From Vibrio tarriae (lineage in GTDB: Bacteria; Pseudomonadota; Gammaproteobacteria; Enterobacterales; Vibrionaceae), in contig NZ_CP022352.1 of assembly GCF_002216685.1 (NCBI RefSeq), positions 868,001 to 932,000 on the forward strand: a stretch of 64,000 nt of DNA. The letters run 5' to 3'. A program made the translations under genes and the position numbers. This document shows, one piece after another, positions 17,746 to 26,478 of the stretch (position 1 is the stretch's first letter; the number at the start of each line of letters is the position of its first letter). A model generated the notes under the pieces. That model was not told where the DNA came from and made no database searches. It saw nothing but the letters and a program-made list of their open reading frames with translations.

Positions 17746-19629
17746 TTATATCTGAGCTCGGCTTTCGAGCTTTTGCGTAAAGGCCTCTCTGGGCATGGGC
17801 TTACCATATAAAAAGCCTTGGCCGACATCGCAGCCATGTTCAAGAATGAACTGTTCTTGTTGTGTCGACTCAATACCTTCCACCACCACGTTTAAGTTCA
17901 GTTTTTTCGCCACATGCAGCATAGAGCGCACAATTTCCTGATCGCTTTCACTGTGTTCGATCTGCTCCATAAAACTTTTATCAATCTTGATGCCATCAAA
18001 CGGGAATTTTTTTAGATACTGAAACGAAGCGTAACCCGTACCAAAATCATCGAGTGACAAAGTCACGCCCAGTGTGTGTAGTCGATTGAGAATCTCACTC
18101 GCGGTCGGTTCATCGACAATCAAGCCACTTTCGGTGATTTCCAGTTCCAACTGATGTGCAGGGAAATGGTATAGAGCCAGCAGATCGCGAATTTGCTCAA
18201 CAAACCCACTGTTCTTAAGCTGCACGGAAGAGACATTGATGGCGATATGAAAAGTTGGACACATCACTAACCAGTCACTGGCGGCTTTCAGAGCTTGGTG
18301 CAAAACAAAATCTCCCACTTCGAAGATCAGGCCGTTTTGTTCTGCCATATGAATTAAGGTTTCATTGGAAAACTCACCCAGCACTGGGTGCTTCCAACGC
18401 AATAATGCCTCAGCACCGACCCAGCGCTGGGTTTTCATGCTGACTTTGGGTTGAAAATAGAGCAGCAGGTCATTGTTGCGCACCGCTTGCAGTAAATAGT
18501 TTTCCAATTGATTTTGCCGCGCATGGTTATCGGCTAATGCGGGGGAGTGAAAAAACACTTTGTATCCCGAGTCCTTACACGCCAGCATGCTGCTGACGGC
18601 ATGGCGCAGTAGCTGCTGCGGATCGCGCGTTTCGTGGCTAAGGGCTACGCCAATATAAGGGTTGAGGTGAACGGGAAGCCCGTCCGTCACAAATTGAGCT
18701 TGCCCAGCGTGAATTAAACGATGGCAAAGCTGATTTAATTGGGTGTCGAGCGGATGGGCTTTTAAGATCAGCGTCAAATTAGTCGAGTTAGGGCGAGCGG
18801 TCAGTAATTCCCCTTCCGTCACCGGGCCAAGCCGTTCACGTAACTGCTTTAACACATCATCCCAAAGGTGGTAACCCAGTCGTGCTTGTAATTGGCGGGC
18901 ATTGGCAAAACCGATATGAATCACGGCGAGCTCTTCGTGCTCAGTTAATTGAGTCAGTTGCATCGCGAGCTGATGCTCCAATGCCGTGCGATTAAGAAAG
19001 CCAGTCCCAAGGTCGTGACTGCGCTGGTACTCAATCTGCTGTTCTGCGGCGCGGCGCTTATCGATCTCCTGATGGAGAGATTGGTTCAGCGAGGCGATAC
19101 TTTGCATTTTATGACGAACTTTGAAGTGCAAATCTTGGTTCATTTGCAACAGCGTTTCGCGTTGGTAAAGGGTTTTAAGCTGAGCTTCAATCGATTCAGC
19201 AAAGGTTTTTATCAATTGCTGATCGGTACTAAGAAACTGGCGAGCTTGACGATCGGTGACACACAAAGATCCAAAAAGCTCACCGTTTGGCCATTGCAAT
19301 GGCACGCCACAGTAAGCGCGCATGCCCAATTCTAGATCTGGGTTATCCTTCCACAATGGGTCGAGGTCGGCGTTACTGACCAGCAATAACTGGCGAGTAT
19401 TAACCACAGTTTCACAATACAAGCCTGTGCCTAACCGTTCGGTCATGCCGACTTGATATGGGTTATCACTACTCACACTCGTGCAAAACACATCAAGGTC
19501 GTGATGACGTAAACGCATGATCAGGGTGGCTGAAACTTTCAGCACTTCGGCCAGCAGGTTGAGCATCTCCTGCCAACTTGCTTGCATGCTGGAAGGGATC
19601 GGGATCGAGTGCGAAAGGATCGGTGCCAT
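17746..19629 (-). CDS. cdgC: GAF, degenerate GGDEF and EAL domain cyclic-di-GMP phosphodiesterase (CdgC-like)
   Basis: A 627-residue cytosolic protein in three parts. Residues about 15-170 form a GAF sensor (LYCETVVNTRQLLLVSNADLDPLW, AYCGVPLQWPNGELFGSLCV), joined by a coiled coil to a GGDEF domain at about 190-350. The GGDEF signature is lost (ARPNSTNLTL stands at its place), so no cyclase activity is expected. The EAL domain (about 370-620) is intact: EALLRWKHP, the ELEITES block, LDDFGTGYASFQYLKKFPFDGIKIDKSF and VVEGIES. It should hydrolyse c-di-GMP, favouring motility over biofilm. V. cholerae CdgC has this layout and, by recall, this location. The start is ATG 19629, preceded by AAGGACTC; a longer frame from 19695 lacks support. 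Confidence 0.85.
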   Translation of the reverse strand: MAPILSHSIPIPSSMQASWQEMLNLLAEVLKVSATLIMRLRHHDLDVFCTSVSSDNPYQVGMTERLGTGLYCETVVNTRQLLLVSNADLDPLWKDNPDLELGMRAYCGVPLQWPNGELFGSLCVTDRQARQFLSTDQQLIKTFAESIEAQLKTLYQRETLLQMNQDLHFKVRHKMQSIASLNQSLHQEIDKRRAAEQQIEYQRSHDLGTGFLNRTALEHQLAMQLTQLTEHEELAVIHIGFANARQLQARLGYHLWDDVLKQLRERLGPVTEGELLTARPNSTNLTLILKAHPLDTQLNQLCHRLIHAGQAQFVTDGLPVHLNPYIGVALSHETRDPQQLLRHAVSSMLACKDSGYKVFFHSPALADNHARQNQLENYLLQAVRNNDLLLYFQPKVSMKTQRWVGAEALLRWKHPVLGEFSNETLIHMAEQNGLIFEVGDFVLHQALKAASDWLVMCPTFHIAINVSSVQLKNSGFVEQIRDLLALYHFPAHQLELEITESGLIVDEPTASEILNRLHTLGVTLSLDDFGTGYASFQYLKKFPFDGIKIDKSFMEQIEHSESDQEIVRSMLHVAKKLNLNVVVEGIESTQQEQFILEHGCDVGQGFLYGKPMPREAFTQKLESRAQI

Positions 19630-19796
19630 TAATGAGTCCTTGATAGTGGCATGGATTTGGTGCCTGACTAGAGTGACTGACAACTGAAGCCACACCTTTA
19701 CTTCAGCTGTCAGTCACTCTAACAAATGCCGATCAGAATGGCAGAGCGAATTGAGTCAGCTTGTGTGAATTCTCAAATCTAAAACAGAGGAGAGTG

Positions 19797-21005
19797 TCAC
19801 TTGTTATAAATAAAGTTATGCATATCAACAGATTGGCTATAATCAATCTGGTCAAATTCAAACCCGTTAAGCTGCATAAACTCACGTTTAAAGCCCGCAT
19901 AATCGCCTAACTGCTGAAAATTGCTGGCATTCATTTGTTGTAAACGTTCACGAACTTGTACTTGCGTATCAGGGTTCATCTCCCAATCATCCATGCGGAT
20001 CAAACGTTCGCTATCGAGTGGAATTCGTGAATGACCATACAGCTTGTCGCTAAACAGGCGTTGCATCTGTTCAATGCAACCTTCATGGGTGCCTTTATTT
20101 TTCATTACTTGGTACAGCGCGATTAAGTAAGGACTCAAGCCGGGAATAAACACGCTGGCTTTTGTCACCAGAGCCTTGCAGACCACGGCATACGCACCAC
20201 CATTAAAATTGGCGAGTTTCAAATTAAGAGAATGGCTAGTTTGGTGTAAATCGATTTTAGCGCGGCCTAAAGTACCATCCAGATAGATAGGGTGAGTAAC
20301 GTCAGGACCCATATAAGAAAAAGCGATCGTTTTGCACCCTTCAGCGAGTGATTCGGCATTGATCAAGGTATCAATCCAGTTTTCCCAATCATCGCCGCCC
20401 ATGACGCGTAACGTCCCTTCAATTTCCTCTTCGCTGGCTGGTTGCAAGGTGGTTTCCATCCACGTGTCATTTTCAAGCAAGAGGGTTGCGCCAGAGACCG
20501 CTTCACCAATCGGCTTAATCGCGGATCTCCAAAATTCAGCGTCAGCTTGTTCGCTTCTAGGCTTGCGGCGCATGCCACTGGCAATGCTGTAAATGATGAG
20601 ATCCACTTCCCCTTCAAAATAGGTTTCTATCGCTTCAATCACTTGCTCACGCATCTCGGCGGAAAAAACATCGCCTTCGAGATTGACCGCGATGCGACCT
20701 GCTTGCTCGGCATACTGTTTAAAAAAGAGATTGTTGTAGTAACCGGCACTGCCGGTTTGTGTTTCACTCGGGGCACGTTCAAAGGAGACCCCAATCGTAT
20801 CGGCTTGCGCGCCACCAAAGGTCAGCGCAATCCTTGCCGCGAGGCCAAATCCGGACGATGCTCCGAGGATGAGAACACGTTTGGGGCCTGACTTGATCGG
20901 GTTTGCTTGTTTTACGTATTGGATCTGCTGTAGGACGGCTTGTTCACAGCCATAAGGATGGGCGCTGCGCGCCACAACGCCCTGAATGAGTGGCTTGATG
21001 TGCAT
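19797..21005 (-). CDS. Trans-2-enoyl-CoA/ACP reductase, FabV family (divergent)
   Basis: A 402-residue NAD(P)H-dependent enoyl reductase of the FabV/TER family, which reduces trans-2-enoyl thioesters in fatty acid elongation and resists triclosan. The nucleotide-binding motif is VLILGASSGFGLAARIALTFGG; the active-site Tyr-x8-Lys is conserved (IYLDGTLGRAK). KNKGTHEGCIEQMQRLFSDKLYG and the length of about 400 residues are typical. The sequence is clearly diverged from the FabV I recall from Vibrio and Pseudomonas (VMGGDDWENWID for VMGGEDWELWM, a changed N-terminus, and altered mid-region), so it may be a second, paralogous reductase. Transcribed alone, AGGTGA before the start. Confidence 0.85.
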   Translation of the reverse strand: MHIKPLIQGVVARSAHPYGCEQAVLQQIQYVKQANPIKSGPKRVLILGASSGFGLAARIALTFGGAQADTIGVSFERAPSETQTGSAGYYNNLFFKQYAEQAGRIAVNLEGDVFSAEMREQVIEAIETYFEGEVDLIIYSIASGMRRKPRSEQADAEFWRSAIKPIGEAVSGATLLLENDTWMETTLQPASEEEIEGTLRVMGGDDWENWIDTLINAESLAEGCKTIAFSYMGPDVTHPIYLDGTLGRAKIDLHQTSHSLNLKLANFNGGAYAVVCKALVTKASVFIPGLSPYLIALYQVMKNKGTHEGCIEQMQRLFSDKLYGHSRIPLDSERLIRMDDWEMNPDTQVQVRERLQQMNASNFQQLGDYAGFKREFMQLNGFEFDQIDYSQSVDMHNFIYNK

Positions 21006-21094
21006 AGGGTCACCTATTCTCTAGTTAAGGGCTCAAAAATAACGTAAAGCTGAGTAAATTTTATTGAGCTAAACCAGTAAATCGGTGGATGGTG

Positions 21095-21694
21095 TTACCA
21101 ATGTGCGGCAAGGTGTTCGGCCACAAACTTGGCTATCCAAGGCTGCGCTTCAGGTTTGGGGTGTAAACCATCTGCCATCATCCATTCTGGTTTGAGGATC
21201 ACTTGCTCAAGAAAGAACGGGATAAGCGGGATAGAAAACTGCTCAGCTAGGCTAGGATAGATCTGGTAAAACGCATCACTGTACCGTTTGCCATAGTTAG
21301 GTGGGATACGGATCTGCATTAAGATGACTTTTGCGTTTTGAGCTTGGATCTGTTCAATCATAGTGGTGAGGTTATGAGTGACCGTTTGCAGTGGGAAACC
21401 ACGTAAACCGTCGTTGGCTCCTAATTCTATCAGTACGGTATCGGGCTGATGTTGGCTCAGAAGAGAGGGCAGGCGGGCGAGCCCGTTGCCTGTGGTATCA
21501 CCAGAAATGCTCCCGTTCACTACGGTAACGGTTTGACCCTGTTCCACTAGCTCTTCGGCCAGTAAACTTGGCCAAGCTTGTTCGATAGGCATTTCGTACC
21601 CTGCGCTTAAACTGTCGCCGAGTACCAATAACGTTTTACTGCTGGCTGCAGCAGAAAAGAGAACAACAAACAAAAAGGAAAGTAGTCGAGTCAT
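21095..21694 (-). CDS. tesA: Periplasmic acyl-CoA thioesterase I / lysophospholipase L1
   Basis: A secreted SGNH hydrolase (TesA/ApeA) with thioesterase, arylesterase and lysophospholipase activity. The 199-residue precursor begins [18 protein letters not shown], a signal peptide. Block I is LLVLGDSLSAGYEM (nucleophile Ser), block II Gly in GSISGDTTGNGLARLP, block III GANDG, and block V the Asp/His pair in MMADGLHPKPEAQPWIA. I choose ATG 21694 because the signal peptide starts there; the open frame extends 16 codons upstream into ybbA. The start codon overlaps that of ybbA on the other strand by two bases. tesA divergent from ybbAP is the same order as in E. coli. Confidence 0.92.
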   Translation of the reverse strand: MTRLLSFLFVVLFSAAASSKTLLVLGDSLSAGYEMPIEQAWPSLLAEELVEQGQTVTVVNGSISGDTTGNGLARLPSLLSQHQPDTVLIELGANDGLRGFPLQTVTHNLTTMIEQIQAQNAKVILMQIRIPPNYGKRYSDAFYQIYPSLAEQFSIPLIPFFLEQVILKPEWMMADGLHPKPEAQPWIAKFVAEHLAAHW

Positions 21695-22370
21695 GCAATC
21701 ATCCATCATTTCAGCGCAATCACTATCCAAATTAGTCTCCACTAATCAGGAGCATTTAACAATCCTTAAACAGGTGAATCTCTCGATTCAAGCGGGAGAA
21801 AGTGTGGCGATTGTCGGTGCATCCGGCGCGAGAAAATCGACGCTGATGACGCTACTGGCGGGGTTAGATACGCCAAGTGAAGGGGAAGTGTATCTGTTGG
21901 GGAAGCCACTTTCACAACTGGATGATGAAGCCCGCGCCGCACTGCGCAGTGAATCCGTTGGGTTTGTGTTCCAAAGTTTTCTGCTTATTCCGAGCCTGTC
22001 GGCGCTAGAAAATGTCACTCTGCCTTGTTTGTTAAAAGGTGAGGCGGAGGATCGCGAGCGCGCCCAGAAGCTGCTCAAAGCGGTCGGTTTGGAGCATCGA
22101 ATGCACCATTCGCCCGCACAACTGTCGGGCGGTGAGCAGCAACGCGTAGCGATTGCTCGCGCATTTATGATAAGCCCCCAAGTGCTGTTTGCTGATGAGC
22201 CAACGGGCAATTTGGATCAAGAAACAGCTGCAAAAGTGATTGATTTACTGTTTGAACTGAACCGTGAACACGGCACCACACTAGTGCTGGTGACGCATGA
22301 CCCTAAACTCGCGCAGCGTTGTCAGCGCCGATTCTTCATGCAAGCGGGTGAACTGGAGGAGCGCGTATGA
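21693..22370 (+). CDS. ybbA: ABC transporter ATP-binding protein YbbA, with altered Walker A
   Basis: A 225-residue MacB/LolD-type ATPase that pairs with the FtsX-like permease encoded next. Q-loop [18 protein letters not shown], signature [15 protein letters not shown], Walker [13 protein letters not shown] and the H-loop VTHD are all normal. The Walker A motif reads GASGARKST: the invariant glycine before the lysine is Arg47 (codon AGA at 21831-21833; GGA would restore glycine by one transition). That residue packs against the phosphate chain, so ATP binding may be impaired. The upstream AAGGAAAG gives the ribosome binding site, inside tesA. The stop overlaps the next start (ATGA), so the pair is translationally coupled. 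Confidence 0.9.
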   Translation: MQSSIISAQSLSKLVSTNQEHLTILKQVNLSIQAGESVAIVGASGARKSTLMTLLAGLDTPSEGEVYLLGKPLSQLDDEARAALRSESVGFVFQSFLLIPSLSALENVTLPCLLKGEAEDRERAQKLLKAVGLEHRMHHSPAQLSGGEQQRVAIARAFMISPQVLFADEPTGNLDQETAAKVIDLLFELNREHGTTLVLVTHDPKLAQRCQRRFFMQAGELEERV

Positions 22371-24814
22371 AGGCCTTGCCTCCCGCATCGCTCAATCGCC
22401 GCTTGTTGCGTTGGAGCTTAAGTGAAATTCGTCACGGGCAGTTATGGCCGGTGACTGTTGCGCTGACCTTAATCATTGCCTCGATTTTTGCATTAACCGC
22501 ACTCGCGCAGCGTATGGAGCAAGTGATTGTGAAACAAGGGCGTGATGCGTTAACCGCTGACACGGTATTTGTTTCGGGCAACCCACTTCCTGAGTCCTTA
22601 TTGACCCTGACCGCGCAGCAAGCCAGTCAAACATCACAAATGACCCGTTTTGCGACTATGGCCTTTAGCGATCAAGGCATGCAGTTAGTCACTGTCAAAG
22701 CGGTAGATAGTGCTTATCCATTGCGTGGTGAGATGCGTTTAAGTGATGGTCAGCAAACCTTTAATCATGTGGCGAGTAACCAACTTTGGCTTGAGCCGCG
22801 AGTCAAAGATCAGTTAGGAGTGAATATCGGTGACAATGTCACGATTGGTGATGCGGACTTTGTGGTCAGCGGCGAAGTGTTGGAAGAACCAGGACTGAGC
22901 TTTAACCCATTCCAGCAAATGCCATCGGTTTACATCCATGCTTCTGATGTGGATAAAACTGGCGCGATTCAGCCGGGGAGTCGGGTGCAATTTAGCCTAT
23001 TTATGACTGGTGATGACTCTGCGATTGAATCGATAAAACAACAAGTGAGCTTAACGGCGAGCGATCGCTGGCGCGATCAAGAAAGTGGCAGCCGCACTAA
23101 TGAGGTGTTTGAACGCACTCAACAGTATTTATCCCTGACTGTAGCGATTGTGATCTTGATGGCCGCGACCACCCTAGTGCTGACCTGTCAGCATTACGTT
23201 TCCACCCGCACGCATACGATTGCGATGTTAAAAAGTCTCGGAGCAAGTCGCCGCTGGTTACGCCGTTGGTTAGCGTTGCAAGTTGGATTGTTATTGGTAT
23301 TTGCGGTGGTGTTGGGCAGCGTCATTGGTGTTGGGCTGGAGTCGTTGTTACGTTTACCACTAAAAGATTTGTTGCCCGACCCGCTCCCCAGTTACGGTTT
23401 GCGTCCGCTGTGGATTGCACTTGCCAGCAGCTTATTGATTGCGGTGCCGGCTCTGGGGATCCCGCTGGGGCGTCTATTGAGCGTGAGTGCGGTTGCGGTT
23501 ATGCAGCCGGTGGCGGCGCAAACTCGTTGGCAGCGCAATCTACTGCTGATCATGGTACCGATTGTGCCGCTACTGCTGGTGTATTGGCAAAACCAACTGA
23601 TCTGGATTGTGCTGATCGGTATTGTGGTGCTGTTTGCGGTGTTAGCGGTGGTCAGTGTTCTTGTAACTCGTCTGCTGGCTAAGCTACCGCTCAATCCTGC
23701 TATGGCATTGGCTCTGAGCCGAATTAACCGCTCTGGTACAGCAAGTGGTTTGCAGTTTGGCGCGTTAGCCCTCTCTTTGATGTTGCTCGCCATCATCTGG
23801 TTAGTGCGTACCGATTTGCTCTCAGATTGGCAGCGCACCTTGCCGGAAAATGCGCCGAATGCGTTTGCACTCAACATCAGTGAATCCGAAAAAGCCAGTT
23901 ACCTTGCGGCATTAGATACAGCAAGCATTGAGCGCTCTGCTGCTTATCCCATCATGCGTGGACGCTTAACGCATATTAACGGTCAAGAGGCGAAACAATA
24001 CGCGCAAAATGGTGAAGAGAGTTCAGATGCGCTGCGCCGTGAGCTGAATTTAACCTGGGCAGAGCAGTTACCCGATTACAACCCCATTTTGCAAGGAGAG
24101 TGGCAAAGCCAAAATGGCGTATCGGTTGAGCAGGAAGTGGCGAGCGACCTCGGGCTTAAACTTGGGGATACGCTGACGTTTATGATCAATAGCCAAACGG
24201 TGAGCGCGCAAGTGAACACCATTCGTCAGGTCGAGTGGCGTGAAATGAAGCCCAATTTTTACTTCATTTTTAGTCCGGACGTGGTGCAAAACTTGCCAGC
24301 CAGTTATTTGATCAGCTTCCGCATTCAGTCCGAACATGATGCGTTGCTCGGTCAGCTCTCACGGCAACACCCGACGGTGAGCTTGATGGACATTCGCACC
24401 ATGGGAGCCAAAATCCAAGCCTTGTTGACCCAAATTGTTTGGTCTGTGACGGTGTTGGCGGCACTCGGTGTGCTAGCAGGGGTATTGCTGATTTTTACTT
24501 TGCTGCGCTTAAGTCTCAGTCAGCGTCAGCAGGAGATCCGCCTGTATCGCACGTTAGGGGCGAGTCGCCGCCGAGTTATGCACACCATTTGGGCTGAGTA
24601 TGGGGTGATGGCGTTAGTCGGAGGGTTAGTGGCCAGCGTGAGTGCTGATGCAGTCGTCGCTGCAGTCATGAAATGGGGATTTAGCCTGACTCCGAGTCTG
24701 CATATGGCGCTGTGGTTCGTGCTCCCTGCGTTGACTTTTTGCACACTTGCTGTGGTTGTGAGCAGTTTGTTGAAACGCCTGTTAGCCCCCGTCAATAAAG
24801 CCTTCAGCGATTGA
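22367..24814 (+). CDS. ybbP: FtsX-like ABC transporter permease YbbP
   Basis: An 815-residue inner-membrane protein with two FtsX/MacB-type units. One membrane helix lies near residues 25-45, followed by a periplasmic domain (about 50-250) and three helices (about 255-380). There are further helices at about 390-480, a second periplasmic domain (485-680) and the final three helices (about 685-800). The cytoplasmic coupling sequences TRTHTIAMLKSLGASRRWLRRW and QRQQEIRLYRTLGASRRRVM are the expected paired motifs. It forms the membrane part of the YbbA complex, thought to act on envelope lipids or lipoproteins, or in export linked to TesA. Overlaps ybbA by four bases. Confidence 0.9.
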   Translation: MKALPPASLNRRLLRWSLSEIRHGQLWPVTVALTLIIASIFALTALAQRMEQVIVKQGRDALTADTVFVSGNPLPESLLTLTAQQASQTSQMTRFATMAFSDQGMQLVTVKAVDSAYPLRGEMRLSDGQQTFNHVASNQLWLEPRVKDQLGVNIGDNVTIGDADFVVSGEVLEEPGLSFNPFQQMPSVYIHASDVDKTGAIQPGSRVQFSLFMTGDDSAIESIKQQVSLTASDRWRDQESGSRTNEVFERTQQYLSLTVAIVILMAATTLVLTCQHYVSTRTHTIAMLKSLGASRRWLRRWLALQVGLLLVFAVVLGSVIGVGLESLLRLPLKDLLPDPLPSYGLRPLWIALASSLLIAVPALGIPLGRLLSVSAVAVMQPVAAQTRWQRNLLLIMVPIVPLLLVYWQNQLIWIVLIGIVVLFAVLAVVSVLVTRLLAKLPLNPAMALALSRINRSGTASGLQFGALALSLMLLAIIWLVRTDLLSDWQRTLPENAPNAFALNISESEKASYLAALDTASIERSAAYPIMRGRLTHINGQEAKQYAQNGEESSDALRRELNLTWAEQLPDYNPILQGEWQSQNGVSVEQEVASDLGLKLGDTLTFMINSQTVSAQVNTIRQVEWREMKPNFYFIFSPDVVQNLPASYLISFRIQSEHDALLGQLSRQHPTVSLMDIRTMGAKIQALLTQIVWSVTVLAALGVLAGVLLIFTLLRLSLSQRQQEIRLYRTLGASRRRVMHTIWAEYGVMALVGGLVASVSADAVVAAVMKWGFSLTPSLHMALWFVLPALTFCTLAVVVSSLLKRLLAPVNKAFSD

Positions 24815-25204
24815 GCATTGGGGTAAATGGGTTAGTTATCCACAAAATCAGTGGATAACTTTTGGGATAAGTAAAGTAGCGGATGAAGGGGGTTGGGTTG
24901 CCAGCCCCGTAGTGGCCGAGGTTTGCGAGGATCGGTTATTCACAAAGTGGTGAAAAGGGAAAAATGGCAAATCTCAGTCAAGCGTTTTTTTTGACTTTTT
25001 TTCGGCTAAAAATCCGCTTTGTGAGCCATGAGTGTGTTTGATCAAAAAACCTTATGTTACAGGTTGTTTTTGTTACTTAAGGTCAAATTAGGCAAGCCAT
25101 TTGCAGTCACTAAATCGTCAATTTTGTATGGCATGGTAAAACTTGAATCTCTCCCGATAACCGCTTGGGTTGGGAGAAAGGGCATCAAGTGAAAGGGAAC
25201 CACC
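24815..25204. other. Intergenic region with DnaA-box-like sites
   Basis: A 390 bp gap without a gene. It contains TTATCCACA (24836-24844), its near-inverse AGTGGATAA (24850-24858), and TTATTCACA (24936-24944). All fit or nearly fit the DnaA box TTATNCACA. The first two form a 9 bp hairpin (GTTATCCAC / GTGGATAAC) followed by TTTT, so it may also terminate ybbP. 24970-25010 is very T-rich. The ugd promoter presumably lies in the right half. Confidence 0.5.
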
Positions 25205-26370
25205 ATGAAAATTGCCATTGCAGGAACGGGGTATGTAGGATTATCGAATGGAATACTGCTTGCTCAACACAATGAAGTGGTCGCATTGGATATCGTGGTC
25301 AGCCGAGTAGAGCAGATTAATGATAAGATTTCACCGATCGCCGATCCCGAAATTGAATCTTTTCTACAGCATCAACCCCTTAATTTTCGAGCGACTTGCG
25401 ATAAACGAGACGCCTACCAAGACGCACAGTTTGTCGTGATCGCCACGCCTACCGACTATGACCCACAAACCAATCACTTTGATACACGAACCGTGGAAGC
25501 GGTGATTGATGATGTGTTGGCGATCAATCCACAGGCCATCATGGTGATTAAATCCACCGTGCCTGTGGGTTACACCAAACGCATCAAACAACGGCTCTGC
25601 TGTAACAACCTGATCTTTTCGCCAGAGTTTTTACGCGAAGGGCGTGCCTTGTATGACAACTTATACCCATCTCGGATCATTGTTGGAGAAAAGTCGGAGC
25701 GCGGCCAAGCGTTTGCAACCTTGTTGGCTCAGGGGGCAAAAAAATGGATATTCCGATTTTGTTGACTCACTCGACCGAAGCTGAAGCGGTCAAACTTTTC
25801 TCCAACACCTATCTTGCAATGCGTGTATCGTTTTTTAATGAGTTGGATACGTACGCGGAAACCCATGGGTTAGACACCAAACAGATCATCGAAGGCGTAG
25901 GGTTAGATCCTCGCATCGGTAACCATTACAACAATCCTTCTTTTGGTTATGGCGGTTACTGCTTGCCGAAAGACACTCGCCAGTTACTGCGCAATTTTGA
26001 GGATATACCTAATAACCTGATCCGTGCGATTGTCGATGCCAATACCACGCGCAAAGACCATATTGCGTTTTCCATCTTGAACCGCAACCCGAAAGTAGTT
26101 GGTATTTACCGCTTAATCATGAAGTCTGGCTCTGACAATTTTCGAGCTTCATCCATCTTAGGCATCATGAAACGAATCAAAGCACAGGGGGTAGAAGTGG
26201 TGATTTACGAACCCGTGCTGAATGAATTGACCTTTTACGGCTCACCTGTGATTCGCGATCTTGCCCAGTTTAAAGCCATGGCCGAGGTGATAGTGACCAA
26301 TCGCTGGGTGGCTGAGCTGGAGGATGTCGCGGAAAAAATCTACACCCGTGACCTGTTTGGTCAGGATTGA
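25205..26370 (+). pseudogene. ugd: UDP-glucose 6-dehydrogenase, split by a one-base frameshift
   Basis: Ugd oxidises UDP-glucose to UDP-glucuronate with NAD. The first frame (25205-25765) carries the NAD-binding half: [42 protein letters not shown] and [21 protein letters not shown]. The second frame (25744-26370) carries the linker and catalytic half: [31 protein letters not shown], the catalytic Cys in [11 protein letters not shown], and [17 protein letters not shown]. The join falls in seven A (25738-25744); an eighth A would give continuous [12 protein letters not shown] as in E. coli. The reading across is A_AAA_AAA, a classical -1 slippery heptamer, so a frameshifted full-length product, slippage or sequencing error are all possible. 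AGGGGG also precedes the second ATG by seven bases. Confidence 0.85.
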
Positions 26371-26478
26371 GTGATCGGCCGAGGATAAGTCCGCGTAAAA
26401 AATGTGATTTTATTAACGTTTCATACCCTTTAGAATGGCGACCACATTTCTTAGCCTTGATGTAACAGTAGGTAAAAT

